Shown here: in pieces, positions 54,104 to 63,161 of the stretch
Layout: each line of letters begins with the position of its first letter
Position numbering within the stretch: the first letter of the stretch is position 1
NCBI RefSeq assembly: GCF_001623875.1
Contig: NZ_LWAE01000004.1
Location: 310,001-374,000 of the forward strand
Length of the DNA stretch: 64,000 nucleotides
Source of the DNA: Clostridium magnum DSM 2767
GTDB lineage: Bacteria; Bacillota; Clostridia; Clostridiales; Clostridiaceae
Reading direction: 5' to 3'
The notes under the pieces: generated by a model
Databases searched by the model: none
What the model was told of the DNA's origin: nothing
Seen by the model: the letters and a program-made list of their open reading frames with translations, nothing else
Position numbers and translations under genes: made by a program

Positions 54104-55329
54104 CGTGCAGCTATTGTATTAATTATAGCAGTCTTTTTAGCTTCAGGTTCCTTCATTAAATCTTCAAATTTAATAGAATTTTGTTCATTTACTTCTGGTA
54201 ATTTTATTTCAACATTTTTATTGATATTAAAATTAGTTGTATCGAAGTCAATTCCTAAGTTATATACACCTGTAATCTTATTTGGTTCAGCTGTAGTGCT
54301 TGTACCATTTAAATTTTGAACTACAGGTATAAATTTTGCTGAATCAAATACTAAGTCTATGTTTCCTTTTTCATTAACGATATAACCAGCGCGGTCTATT
54401 GCATATTCAATTACTATTCCCTTAGCTCCAACTAATGGAACTGCATCAAAGGCACTTAATGTCTTGTTCATTTGTTTATTAAACTCTGGTAAACCTTTTT
54501 CAAAATCTGCAAAAGATTTTTCCACTTCTGCTAGAGAAGTTTTTAATTCTTCTGGATTTAAATTAGAAAATTGCATTACTGTAATTATATAATCTTTTAA
54601 GAAGTCTCTTGCGTCTTTATTATTAACTAAATTACTTGAAGCATATTTTACCAGCTGTTTGAAACCTTTATCATCTAATTTAACTTGGAAAACATGTACC
54701 TGCTTTGTACCTTCTGGCACTTTAATATTTTTATATCCTCTGTCTGTAACAAACTTAAATCCTGGATTAAAATTCATTATACTATTAGTAACTACTGCAG
54801 ATAATTTTTTCTGCATGTCTTCACTAACTGTTGATATTTTATCAAAATCTACGCTTGTACTATCTCCTTGCATCGTTTTACTATCTAGCACTAAATATTG
54901 TTTTCCATTCATCTGTTGCTCTAGCATAGATGGCACTTTAATAATTTCTTTGACTACAGTCTTATCATTTTCTAGATTTGTATCTGCCCATATACTCATA
55001 TTCATATCCATAGGCATACTTCCAGATTTCACTGTTACATCTGATTGAAGCTTTCCTGTTTTACCATCTGAACTTTCATTAACTTTTCCAGTCATAGTTA
55101 GTTTTGAGCCATTAATCATAGGAATAATTTGCGTAACGCCCTCTTTTTCTTCAGCTGAAAGGTTATCTGCAGTGAATCTTAACCCAATTTCTGTTTTAAA
55201 CTCTGAGCTCGTAACCTTCTTACTAAGTGCATCCGCAAGTGTCTTTCCCTCATAACTACATCCTGTAAAGAAAGACATAGTCATTGCCATAGCCATACCA
55301 ATAGCTGCTAATTTTTTTAAGTTTCTCAT
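54100..55329 (-). CDS. Putative lipoprotein of unknown function
   Basis: 409 residues. Signal peptide with a lipobox: MRNLKKLAAIGMAMAMTMSF then FTGC, cysteine at residue 24. The mature part is mixed alpha/beta, with long polar strands (DGKTGKLQSDVTVKSGSM, YLVLDSKTMQGDSTSVDFDK). No catalytic motif recognised. It is transcribed alone with its own terminator. It could be a substrate-binding or envelope protein, but I cannot assign a family. Confidence 0.8.
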   Translation of the reverse strand: MRNLKKLAAIGMAMAMTMSFFTGCSYEGKTLADALSKKVTSSEFKTEIGLRFTADNLSAEEKEGVTQIIPMINGSKLTMTGKVNESSDGKTGKLQSDVTVKSGSMPMDMNMSIWADTNLENDKTVVKEIIKVPSMLEQQMNGKQYLVLDSKTMQGDSTSVDFDKISTVSEDMQKKLSAVVTNSIMNFNPGFKFVTDRGYKNIKVPEGTKQVHVFQVKLDDKGFKQLVKYASSNLVNNKDARDFLKDYIITVMQFSNLNPEELKTSLAEVEKSFADFEKGLPEFNKQMNKTLSAFDAVPLVGAKGIVIEYAIDRAGYIVNEKGNIDLVFDSAKFIPVVQNLNGTSTTAEPNKITGVYNLGIDFDTTNFNINKNVEIKLPEVNEQNSIKFEDLMKEPEAKKTAIINTIAAR

Positions 55330-55588
55330 TATTACACCCCCACAAGAATTATATGATAATTATAACTTGTTAGGTAATATATAGCAATGTGGTTTTTTAT
55401 ACCTTTTTATAAGTTTTTATATTCCTTTCTTTGTTTTAATATACTTTGCTTCATTTTCCTTTTATTTGCTTGATATTACCTAAGCCTTTTTCATCATTTT
55501 TAAGGCTTTAATAATTATATTATGCTATAGATAGTACTATACATAAATATTTTACTTTATCTTTGCATCTCCAATTTCTTTATAATAT
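55330..55588. other. AT-rich region between galM terminator and lipoprotein gene
   Basis: Holds the leader of the lipoprotein gene. No gene or conserved motif recognised. Confidence 0.4.
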
Positions 55589-55633
55589 AAGACATACAAA
55601 ACACAGGCTTATAGCTTATATTTTATATGTCTT
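55589..55633 (-). terminator. Probable terminator after galM
   Basis: AAGACATATAAAA pairs with TTTTGTATGTCTT (minus strand) around a 19-nt loop; only a short T-rich 3' side. Confidence 0.5.
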
Positions 55634-55649
55634 AAGTTAAATATATCTG

Positions 55650-56708
55650 CTATCTATTCAAAAACTTATATATAGTAGTATGTTTATATTCCTCTCCTGC
55701 CTTTAATATTGGTGAAGGAAAGTGTTTATGTTTTAATGCATTTGGGAAATATTGAGTTTCAAGACACAGACCACTGTTCTTTCCATATGTAGCACCATCT
55801 TTACAGGACTCAGATTCATCAACATAATTACCACTGTAAAACTGTACTCCTGGTTTTGTAGTGTACACCTCCATGACTCTTCCACTAGATGGATCAAAGA
55901 CTTCTGCTGCTTTTTCAGGCTTTTGACCACTTACTTTTAATACCCAGTTATGATCATAGCCATGGCCGAAAGTAATTTGTTCACATTCACTAAAGATTCC
56001 TGATTCTACAGATTTTAATGTTGTGAAATCCATCGGACTTCCTTTTACATCTCTTACTTTTCCTGTAGGTAAGCTTTCTTTATCATTTACTGTAAACTTA
56101 TCAGCATCAATTATAAGCTGATGCTTTAGAATATCTCCAGATCCATGACCAGATAAATTAAAATATGAATGATTAGTTAGGTTTACCACAGTATCCTTAT
56201 CTGAAACTGCAAAATACTCAATACTAAGCGCATTGTCATTAGTTAGTGCATATATCACTTTGACATCAAGATTTCCTGGATATCCTTCTTCCCCATCCTT
56301 ACTTGTATAAGAAAGTTGAAGACATTCATCTTCGCCTTTTTTTACTATCTCTGCATCCCATACAACCTTATCAAAACCTATAAGTCCACCATGAAGTTGA
56401 TTTTCTCCTTCATTCTTTGTTACATTATACACTTTACCATTAATCTCAAAACTTGCATCCTGAATTCTATTGGCATGTCTTCCTATGATTGCACCAAAAA
56501 AGCATTTTCCTTTTATATATCCCTCTAGCTTATCATATCCTAATACAACATCATCAATTTTACCATTTTTATCTGGCGCCATAAGTGATACTACTACACC
56601 ACCATAGTTTGATATTTCAGCCACCATACCATTATTGTTGCTCAACTTAAAAATATCGACATCTTTTCCCTCTAATGTTTTTCCATAAAAGCTTCTTGTA
56701 ATCCCCAT
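55650..56708 (-). CDS. galM: Aldose 1-epimerase
   Basis: 352 residues with mutarotase signatures: YGGVVVSLMAPDKNGKIDDV, IGRHANRIQDASFEING with substrate Arg/Asn, LTNHSYFNLSG with the catalytic His near 175, and C-terminal GLCLETQYFPNALKH carrying the catalytic Glu. It interconverts anomers of aldoses. It is the last gene of the sugar cluster and follows the ROK gene by about 160 nt, with a stem-loop element in the gap. Confidence 0.95.
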   Translation of the reverse strand: MGITRSFYGKTLEGKDVDIFKLSNNNGMVAEISNYGGVVVSLMAPDKNGKIDDVVLGYDKLEGYIKGKCFFGAIIGRHANRIQDASFEINGKVYNVTKNEGENQLHGGLIGFDKVVWDAEIVKKGEDECLQLSYTSKDGEEGYPGNLDVKVIYALTNDNALSIEYFAVSDKDTVVNLTNHSYFNLSGHGSGDILKHQLIIDADKFTVNDKESLPTGKVRDVKGSPMDFTTLKSVESGIFSECEQITFGHGYDHNWVLKVSGQKPEKAAEVFDPSSGRVMEVYTTKPGVQFYSGNYVDESESCKDGATYGKNSGLCLETQYFPNALKHKHFPSPILKAGEEYKHTTIYKFLNR

Positions 56709-56742
56709 TGTATATTTCTCCTTCCATAGTTTAGTATAATAA

Positions 56743-56869
56743 TTGAAGCAAGATCTTAATTCAGATGGGGATTCTTTTACCCCATCTGAATTTTAGAGCT
56801 GCGAATGCATGGCTTACTTGGCGTTGAACTATCACTTGAAGAAGTGGAGACTTACGCCAAGTTAGTCAG
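56743..56869. repeat. Modular stem-loop element, short copy
   Basis: The 127-nt element begins TTGAAGCAAGATCTTAAT and has a hairpin CAGATGGGG/CCCCATCTG (56762-56788), then GAGCTGCGAATGCATGGC, then an outer stem ACTTGGCGT (56816-56824) with ACGCCAAGT (56854-56862). It is nearly identical at both ends to the copy at 62260-62509 but lacks the central tandem units. It lies 35 nt upstream of galM. Confidence 0.85.
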
Positions 56870-56870
56870 T

Positions 56871-58055
56871 CTAAATTATCTTCTCATTTAAATAAAATAA
56901 CTTTTCCATAGGTAATAGAGCTGCTCCAAGTATAGATGCATTCTCTTCTAAATCTGAGAAGGATATTTTGCACTCCTCCTGATTATAGAAACTATTCTCT
57001 TGAAATACTTTTTTCTTTAAATCTGCTTCTATTAAAGTTTTATAGTTAGATAATTCTCCACCTATAATCACATCTCTAGGGTCTAGCATTAATATTATAT
57101 TTTTAATGCCTTCAGCTAGGTAACCTAGATAGTTATCCAATATATCCTTAGCCAGTAAATTACTTTTTGATAACTCTAGGAAATCGTTTAACTTTTTATC
57201 ACAATCATCGAATTTTTTTCTATATTCATTGACTAATGCCTTTTTGGAAGCATATAATTCCCAACAGCCTCTCTTACCACAGTTACACTGTTTTCCATCT
57301 TTTACAATAGTCATGTGGCCAAATTCCCCAGCTCGTTTATTATACCCCTTGTAAAGATTATCACCAATAATTATACCAGTTCCAATACCTTCTGTAATAG
57401 ATATAAAAACTAAACTACTTATAATACCATTAAAATTTATAAAGGATTCTGCATAGGCTGAAGCATTTGCCTCATTCTCCGTAAAAAGTGGAAATTGAAA
57501 ATTGTGTTGAAAATTCTCAAAACTTATGTTTTTTAATTTTAGATTTGGGGCATTTTCTAACAACAACTTTTTTTCATCAACAGTCCCCGGCAAAGAAAAA
57601 CCTATTCCCAATATCTTATCTATAGGTATACTATTGATATCTATAATATGATCTATTTCTTTTTTAATTTGTAAAACCAAGCTATTAAAATTGTCTAATT
57701 CCTCAGGCATATCCAAAGACTTATCGGCTATAATCTCAAGATTAAGATTTGTTAAAATAATCCTGACTTGATCCTTTGTAATACATACTCCAAAAGAATA
57801 CCTGGAATCTGGAAGAAATCTTACTATTGTTGGTTTTCTTCCTCCTGAGGACTCTCCAACCCCCGCCTCATCTAAAAAACCTTGCTCTATAAGCTCCTTA
57901 ACATTACTTATAACTGTTGGAATGCTTATCTTAAGCTCCTTAGAGATATCTTGCTTAGTCATCTGTTTGTTTCTATAAAGCAGCTGAATTATTTTTTTTT
58001 GATTCAACACCTTTATTGTTTCTTGATCTATAGCATTTAATTTATTCATTTTCAT
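56871..58055 (-). CDS. ROK-family transcriptional repressor
   Basis: 394 residues. N-terminal winged helix (about 8-75) with NKQMTKQDISKELKISIPTV, then a ROK kinase-like domain. The zinc-site motif GHMTIVKDGKQCNCGKRGCW is complete and ITEGIGTGIIIGDNLYKGYN follows the ROK signature. These proteins sense a free or phosphorylated sugar and repress catabolic genes (XylR/NagC type). It is encoded in the same direction as the isomerase and kinase genes and probably regulates this cluster. Confidence 0.92.
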   Translation of the reverse strand: MKMNKLNAIDQETIKVLNQKKIIQLLYRNKQMTKQDISKELKISIPTVISNVKELIEQGFLDEAGVGESSGGRKPTIVRFLPDSRYSFGVCITKDQVRIILTNLNLEIIADKSLDMPEELDNFNSLVLQIKKEIDHIIDINSIPIDKILGIGFSLPGTVDEKKLLLENAPNLKLKNISFENFQHNFQFPLFTENEANASAYAESFINFNGIISSLVFISITEGIGTGIIIGDNLYKGYNKRAGEFGHMTIVKDGKQCNCGKRGCWELYASKKALVNEYRKKFDDCDKKLNDFLELSKSNLLAKDILDNYLGYLAEGIKNIILMLDPRDVIIGGELSNYKTLIEADLKKKVFQENSFYNQEECKISFSDLEENASILGAALLPMEKLFYLNEKII

Positions 58056-58253
58056 ATTACCTCTATCTATACTTATTCATACACTAAAAATGCTGCTTTT
58101 ATTAGTAATACGTTTTCTTATCCTTTAGTATATCATTAATTATTACTCTTTTTCAACTGACTTTATAAAGTTATTATACTTTTCAATATTTTCTTATATA
58201 AACCTAGCATCCCCAGTTATCTCTACAAGTTACTTTACTTTGTCCATATTAAT

Positions 58254-58283
58254 ATAGAGACAGCTTAAAACTACTGCCTCTAT
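58254..58283 (-). terminator. Weak hairpin after the isomerase gene
   Basis: AGAGGCAG pairs imperfectly with CTGTCTCT with an 11-nt loop and a T-poor tail on the minus strand. It may attenuate rather than end transcription. Confidence 0.3.
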
Positions 58284-58335
58284 ACAAATATTACTTATCT
58301 TGGATCACATATGAAAACTTGGTTTATTAACCCTA

Positions 58336-59754
58336 TTATCCTCTAAGCCATTTTTTAATTTCTTCTCCGTTATCATCATATAAATCTGGAGAAAGCTCAG
58401 GGATGTATTTACAAGCTTCATATATTACTGGAACTATGTCAGAATGTATGCCTACACAGTGATGCACATATGGTCCTGTAACAAGTTTATCCTCAAGCTT
58501 TGTCCAGTTTTTAACTTCTATCCAAACATAAGTACCTTGGGTGAAAGGTCCATCTATTCCTTTTGCATTTCCTAAGAGAACTGAGTACTTTCCATGATCT
58601 CCGTCAAATCTTAAAATAGACATTTCTCCCCCTTCAATTTCAGCATGAACAGATCCTGGGAGATGCTCTGGGAATGCAAAAGGCCCTCCAAACTTAGCTT
58701 TTATTCCTTTCTTTACTAGTGATAATGGCCATGGACCACAGTGCTGAAGAAGTTCACCATTTTTATTTGTAGGATGTACAACAGTCCAATCTGCAAAGAA
58801 AGGAACAGTCTTGCCCATAGCCGCTGCCTGAGCCATAACTGCTGTTATTGCTCCATGTATATCTGTTTCACACACTACTGGTATACCCTCATCAGTCATA
58901 AGTGCATTAGCTACACATGGCATTACACTTAATACTTCTTGCATAGCATTCCAACACTGTATCGCTACTGCATTACATCCAAATTCAGCGGTGTATCTTT
59001 TCATAGCAACCTTCATAGCAGCAAGTCGAGTGACAGCATTATCCGGAACGCAAATTTCCATATTACTCTTAAGGTATCTTATAGTATCCCTAACCTCAGA
59101 ATCATTTTCCTTCTCAAGCTTTAAAATTCTATTTGCGAATTCAGACATTGCTAAAGGTCTTATTTGTATTCCAAATTTCTCAAGAAGTTCCCCTTCATTG
59201 CACATCATTGTCCAGAAATCTGCAGGTCTTGTGGAAATTTGAAGTATTCTGATCTTTTTAAACTCTTTAACAACATTTGTTGCTGCTATAAAATTCTTTA
59301 ACCCTCTTTCGAAAGTCTCATCCTCTAAAGTACAATTTGGTATATATGTGAAAGGAAGATTGAATCTTCTTAATATCTTTCCTGTTGCAAATAATCCACA
59401 CTGAGAATCTCTAAGCCTCGATCCATCTGCTAGCGGCGCCTCATCTCTAGGTCCCCAAAGTAATATTGGAAGTTTTAGTTCAGAAGCCACTTTACATACA
59501 AGATCTTCTGAACCAAAGTTGCAGTGTGGAAAAAATAATGCATTTACCTTTTCCTCCTTAAACTTTTCAACGATCTTATCTACGTCACTTTCTGAGTGTA
59601 ATAGCCCCTCTTCATTTATCCCCTCAATATCAACATAATCAATACCAAGTTTCTGAAGTTTTTTTGCTGTTAGTCCTTTAAATTTAAGTGCGTCTTCCTT
59701 GCTAAATATTGACCTTCTTGTAGGTGCTACACCTAATTTAATTTTGAAATCCAT
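58336..59754 (-). CDS. L-fucose/D-arabinose isomerase-like protein
   Basis: 472 residues from the ATG at 59754 (MDFKIKLGVAPTRRSIFSKE), preceded by GGGGGGCTGAAA. The fold matches the L-fucose isomerase C-terminal family: ALFFPHCNFGSEDLVCKVAS near residue 70, AVAIQCWNAMQEVLSVMPCV near 265, and CETDIHGAITAVMAQAAA with acid residues expected at the metal site. The family converts aldoses to ketoses. It follows the FGGY kinase by 37 nt, so its product is probably that kinase's substrate. The true sugar is unknown. Confidence 0.85.
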   Translation of the reverse strand: MDFKIKLGVAPTRRSIFSKEDALKFKGLTAKKLQKLGIDYVDIEGINEEGLLHSESDVDKIVEKFKEEKVNALFFPHCNFGSEDLVCKVASELKLPILLWGPRDEAPLADGSRLRDSQCGLFATGKILRRFNLPFTYIPNCTLEDETFERGLKNFIAATNVVKEFKKIRILQISTRPADFWTMMCNEGELLEKFGIQIRPLAMSEFANRILKLEKENDSEVRDTIRYLKSNMEICVPDNAVTRLAAMKVAMKRYTAEFGCNAVAIQCWNAMQEVLSVMPCVANALMTDEGIPVVCETDIHGAITAVMAQAAAMGKTVPFFADWTVVHPTNKNGELLQHCGPWPLSLVKKGIKAKFGGPFAFPEHLPGSVHAEIEGGEMSILRFDGDHGKYSVLLGNAKGIDGPFTQGTYVWIEVKNWTKLEDKLVTGPYVHHCVGIHSDIVPVIYEACKYIPELSPDLYDDNGEEIKKWLRG

Positions 59755-59791
59755 AATTTTCAGCCCCCCATATTTATTTGTCAAACAGAAT

Positions 59792-61282
59792 TCATTTAGT
59801 TAATATTCTTTTAACAGCTGTTTTCCAGCCTGAATAATACTGTTTCCTTAACTTTTCTTCCATCATAGGTACATAAACCTCTGAAGCCTTTCTTAATGCT
59901 TTTATTTCCTCCTTAGATTTCCACACCCCTACTGCAAGCCCTGCAATATACACAGAACCCATACTTGACAGTTCTGCTATTGCTGCCTTTGCTACATTTA
60001 CCTTTAAAATATCTGCCTGAAACTGCATCAAAAATTTATTACCTGTTGGACCACCATCTACTCTAAGTTCTCTCAATGGTATGGAACTCTCGTCCTGGAT
60101 TACTTCTACAGCATCTCTTATCTGATAGGCTATACTTTCTACAGCAGCTCTAACAACATGATTTTTATTACTGCCTCTAGACATTCCACTTATAGCTGCT
60201 CTTGCATAGGTATCCCAGTAAGGTATTCCTAGTCCTGTAAAAGCAGGTATTACATATACCCCCTCGTTATCTTTTACAGAACTTATCATCTGATTCATTT
60301 GTGAAAAATCTTGGAACAATCCTAGATTTTCCTTAACCCATTTTATAGCATCCCCAGTACAGTGAATAATCCCCTCTAAGGCATATTCTACTTTTCCACC
60401 TACCCCCCAGGCAACCGCTGTTACCAATCCGCTTTTAGGCTCTATATAGCTTTTACCGATATTCATCAAAACGGAAGATCCTGTGCCATAGGTAGCCTTT
60501 GCCATTCCAACTTCAAAACACTGCTGTCCAAAAAGAGCTCCCTGTGAATCACCAATAATGCCCGATATGGGTAAGCTTATATTGAATAGTTCACCTATTT
60601 TTGTACTTCCAAATATATCATCTGAGAATTTAATCTTAGGAAGCATGCTTTCAGGTATGTCAAATATGTGGAGAAGGTCTTTATCCCACTGAAGAGTTTT
60701 TATATTAAACAGTAGAGTTCTACTGGCATTTGTATAATCTGTAGCATGAATTTTACCACCTGTTAACTTCCAAATCAGCCATCCATCTATATTTCCAAAT
60801 AGAAGTTCTCCTCTATTAGCTTTCTCTCTTGCACCTTTTACATTATCAAGTATCCATTTCACTTTAGTTGCTGAAAAATAAGGATCTAACATAAGACCAG
60901 TCTTATCTTTTATAGTATTTTCAAGTCCTTTACTCTTTAGTTCATCACAGAACTTTGAAGTTCTTCTACACTGCCACACTATAGCATTATATATTGGTAA
61001 TCCAGTGTTTTTATCCCATACTACCGCAGTCTCCCTCTGATTTGTAATAGCTAAGGCATCCATATAATCTGGAGCTAGACCGTTTTTTTCCATTACATCT
61101 CTTAAAACAAACTTAACATTTTCATATATTTCTAAAGGATCATGTTCAACCCAACCAGGCTGAGGATAGTACTGTTTATGCTCCCTTGAGCTCCTTGCAA
61201 GTATTTCACCTTTACTATCTACAACCATTGTCTTAGTTCCTGAGGTACTTTGATCTACTGCAAGAATATAACCTTTTCCCAA
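59792..61282 (-). CDS. FGGY-family carbohydrate kinase (glycerol kinase-like)
   Basis: 496 residues, probably from a TTG after GGGGGG. The N-terminus GYILAVDQSTSGTKTMVVDS and HKQYYPQPGWVEHDPLEIYE resemble glycerol kinase; the catalytic Asp lies in ISGIIGDSQGALFGQQC, and the FGGY end signature is seen in LRELRVDGGPTGNKFLMQFQ. With an isomerase and a transketolase as neighbours, the likely substrate is a ketose rather than glycerol. It follows the transketolase C-half by 46 nt. Confidence 0.9.
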   Translation of the reverse strand: MGKGYILAVDQSTSGTKTMVVDSKGEILARSSREHKQYYPQPGWVEHDPLEIYENVKFVLRDVMEKNGLAPDYMDALAITNQRETAVVWDKNTGLPIYNAIVWQCRRTSKFCDELKSKGLENTIKDKTGLMLDPYFSATKVKWILDNVKGAREKANRGELLFGNIDGWLIWKLTGGKIHATDYTNASRTLLFNIKTLQWDKDLLHIFDIPESMLPKIKFSDDIFGSTKIGELFNISLPISGIIGDSQGALFGQQCFEVGMAKATYGTGSSVLMNIGKSYIEPKSGLVTAVAWGVGGKVEYALEGIIHCTGDAIKWVKENLGLFQDFSQMNQMISSVKDNEGVYVIPAFTGLGIPYWDTYARAAISGMSRGSNKNHVVRAAVESIAYQIRDAVEVIQDESSIPLRELRVDGGPTGNKFLMQFQADILKVNVAKAAIAELSSMGSVYIAGLAVGVWKSKEEIKALRKASEVYVPMMEEKLRKQYYSGWKTAVKRILTK

Positions 61283-61328
61283 AATATCCCCCCTAGCATC
61301 TCCTATATAGCCATAAATATTATTATTT

Positions 61329-62189
61329 TTACTTTGAAAGCATCTCCTTTGAAACTTTACATAAATTAGCTGCAGTTAGTCCATAATACTGAAAAATTTC
61401 AGAACTAGATCCTGCAATAGCAGCCTCATCCGGTATCCCTAATATTCTCACTGAAACAGGCTTTTTCTGAACCACTACTTCAGAAACTGCCGCACCAAGT
61501 CCACCAAATATGCTGTGTTCCTCAATAGTTATAATACGCCCTGTATCCTCTGCCGCTTTCACTATCGCCTCTTCATCAAGTGGTTTAACAGTTTCACCAG
61601 TTGCTATTATTGTTAAATCCTTTCCCTCCCTCATAGTAACTGATTTACCGATTTGGTATTCATAATTTTCATCTTCATATACGTCTTCTACTGGATTCCT
61701 TCCGATTCTCACATAGACAGGACCATTGTACTTTAGAAGGGCTTCAGTCATCTTTTTAGTTTCAAATCTGTCCGCTGGTAGTATTATTGCAATACCAGGT
61801 ATTGATCTTACTGATGCTATATCTTGTAGTGAATGATGTGACATTCCAAGAGCACCATAACTCACTCCTCCGCTTATACCGATGAGCTTCACATTTGTTT
61901 TTGAATAGGCTACATCTACCTTTATCTGTTCAATACTTCTCATTGTTAAAAAACTTGCCGGAGAAGCTGCAAAAGGCTTTTTACCACAGGCTGCAAGACC
62001 TGCAGAGATTCCTACAAGATCCTGTTCTGCAATTCCAACTTCCACAAACTGCTCTGGAAGTGTATTTGCAAAACTAACCATTGAAGCAGATCCTCTAGAA
62101 TCACTAGTCACAACAATTATATTTCTATCCTCTTTTCCATGCTCTATCAGTGTGTCACAAATTACTTGTCTATTTGGTACTTTGTTCAT
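61329..62189 (-). CDS. Transketolase-like C-terminal subunit
   Basis: 286 residues, start ATG after GGAGGTAGCTT. It holds the pyrimidine-binding and C-terminal domains of split transketolases: VTSDSRGSASMVSFANTLPE, the catalytic Glu in FVEVGIAEQDLVGISAGLAA, and SYGALGMSHHSLQDIASVRS. In the normal arrangement it pairs with the N-terminal subunit. The partner gene just upstream (62528-63111) is broken, so unless another N-subunit exists this protein may have no partner. Confidence 0.9.
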   Translation of the reverse strand: MNKVPNRQVICDTLIEHGKEDRNIIVVTSDSRGSASMVSFANTLPEQFVEVGIAEQDLVGISAGLAACGKKPFAASPASFLTMRSIEQIKVDVAYSKTNVKLIGISGGVSYGALGMSHHSLQDIASVRSIPGIAIILPADRFETKKMTEALLKYNGPVYVRIGRNPVEDVYEDENYEYQIGKSVTMREGKDLTIIATGETVKPLDEEAIVKAAEDTGRIITIEEHSIFGGLGAAVSEVVVQKKPVSVRILGIPDEAAIAGSSSEIFQYYGLTAANLCKVSKEMLSK

Positions 62190-62259
62190 AAGCTACCTCC
62201 CTTTACAGCACATAAAAATTATTGCAATTGAATTTTAGAACTTTATTAATTATAAGCTC

Positions 62260-62509
62260 TTGAAGCAAGATCTTAATTGAGATGGGGGATTCTTTTACCC
62301 CATCTGAATTTTAGAGCTGCGAATGCATGGCTTACTTGGCGTTGAACTCCCAGTTAAGCAGAGAACCAAAATCTACGATTTTGTGTGAATCGGTCAAGCA
62401 GACATCCCAAATCTATGATTTGGTGATGGTCGCTTACTCTTTGAGTACTCCTCTGACGCTAGGAACAGGAGTTTCATATGAAGTGGGAGACTTACGCCAA
62501 GTTAGTCAG
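62260..62509. repeat. Modular stem-loop element, long copy
   Basis: 250 nt. The ends match the copy at 56743-56869, including AGATGGGG/CCCCATCT and the outer stem ACTTGGCGT (62334-62342) with ACGCCAAGT (62494-62502). The interior contains two tandem 40-nt units (62356-62395, 62396-62435), each starting AAGCAGA and forming a hairpin with different paired stems (CAAAATC/GATTTTG and CCAAATC/GATTTGG), plus a third hairpin ACTCCT/AGGAGT. It lies within the sugar operon, 70 nt upstream of the transketolase C-half gene. Confidence 0.85.
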
Positions 62510-62527
62510 GTTAAAAGACTGCAAACC

Positions 62528-63111
62528 CTAATCACTGAGCTCTTTTAATGCCAATTTAAGCTGTTCTTCACTAGGTACACCGTGATGCCACTTAGCTTGG
62601 TTTTCCATATAGGATATTCCCTTACCTTTTGTTGTATAAGCCATGATAAGTGTAGGCTTATCTTTTACCCTCGGCAAGCTTAACAACACTTCTTGAAGTT
62701 CAGCAACATCATTCCCATCTACAGGTATCACATTCCAACCCCCACAGGTAACCCATGACCTAATGCTCCAGTATTCATTTCAACTCCTGCATTTTTATTA
62801 TTTGGATGTACAATAAGGGTAGACCCAAACTTACTATAAGTTTTGAGATTATCCTTAGGGAAGAATCCTTTATCTGCAAGAATACAATATAACGGCTCTA
62901 CACTATGGCCCTTGCTCAATATAAATCTATCTCTATCTTCCCATCTTGGATTTTGCGGGTTAACTTTCATAATACTGTAGTAAAGGACAGTCATTATATC
63001 TGTGCTAGAAAGAGCACCTCCTATATGACCTGCCTTACCTTCATATATCATAGTCACTAAATCTCTTCTGATCTGATTAGCTTTTGTTTTTAGATAACTT
63101 ACATCAACCAC
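62528..63111 (-). pseudogene. Transketolase-like N-terminal subunit with an internal deletion
   Basis: Starts at a GTG (63111, VVDVSYLKTKANQIRR) seven bases after GGAGGG. The first part is normal: GKAGHIGGALSSTDIMTVLY, DRDRFILSKGHSVEPLYCIL and NTGALGHGLPVGVG. Then roughly 80-90 residues are missing, including the GDG...N thiamine-diphosphate motif, and the sequence resumes in another frame at GWNVIPVDGNDVAEL, with KPTLIMAYTTKGKGISYMEN to the stop at 62528. The in-frame product stops after 127 residues. It cannot bind the cofactor as read. Confidence 0.88.
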
Positions 63112-63161
63112 CGAGCATCCCTCCAAATTTAATATAAGACTTTATATAATGAAGTGAATAT

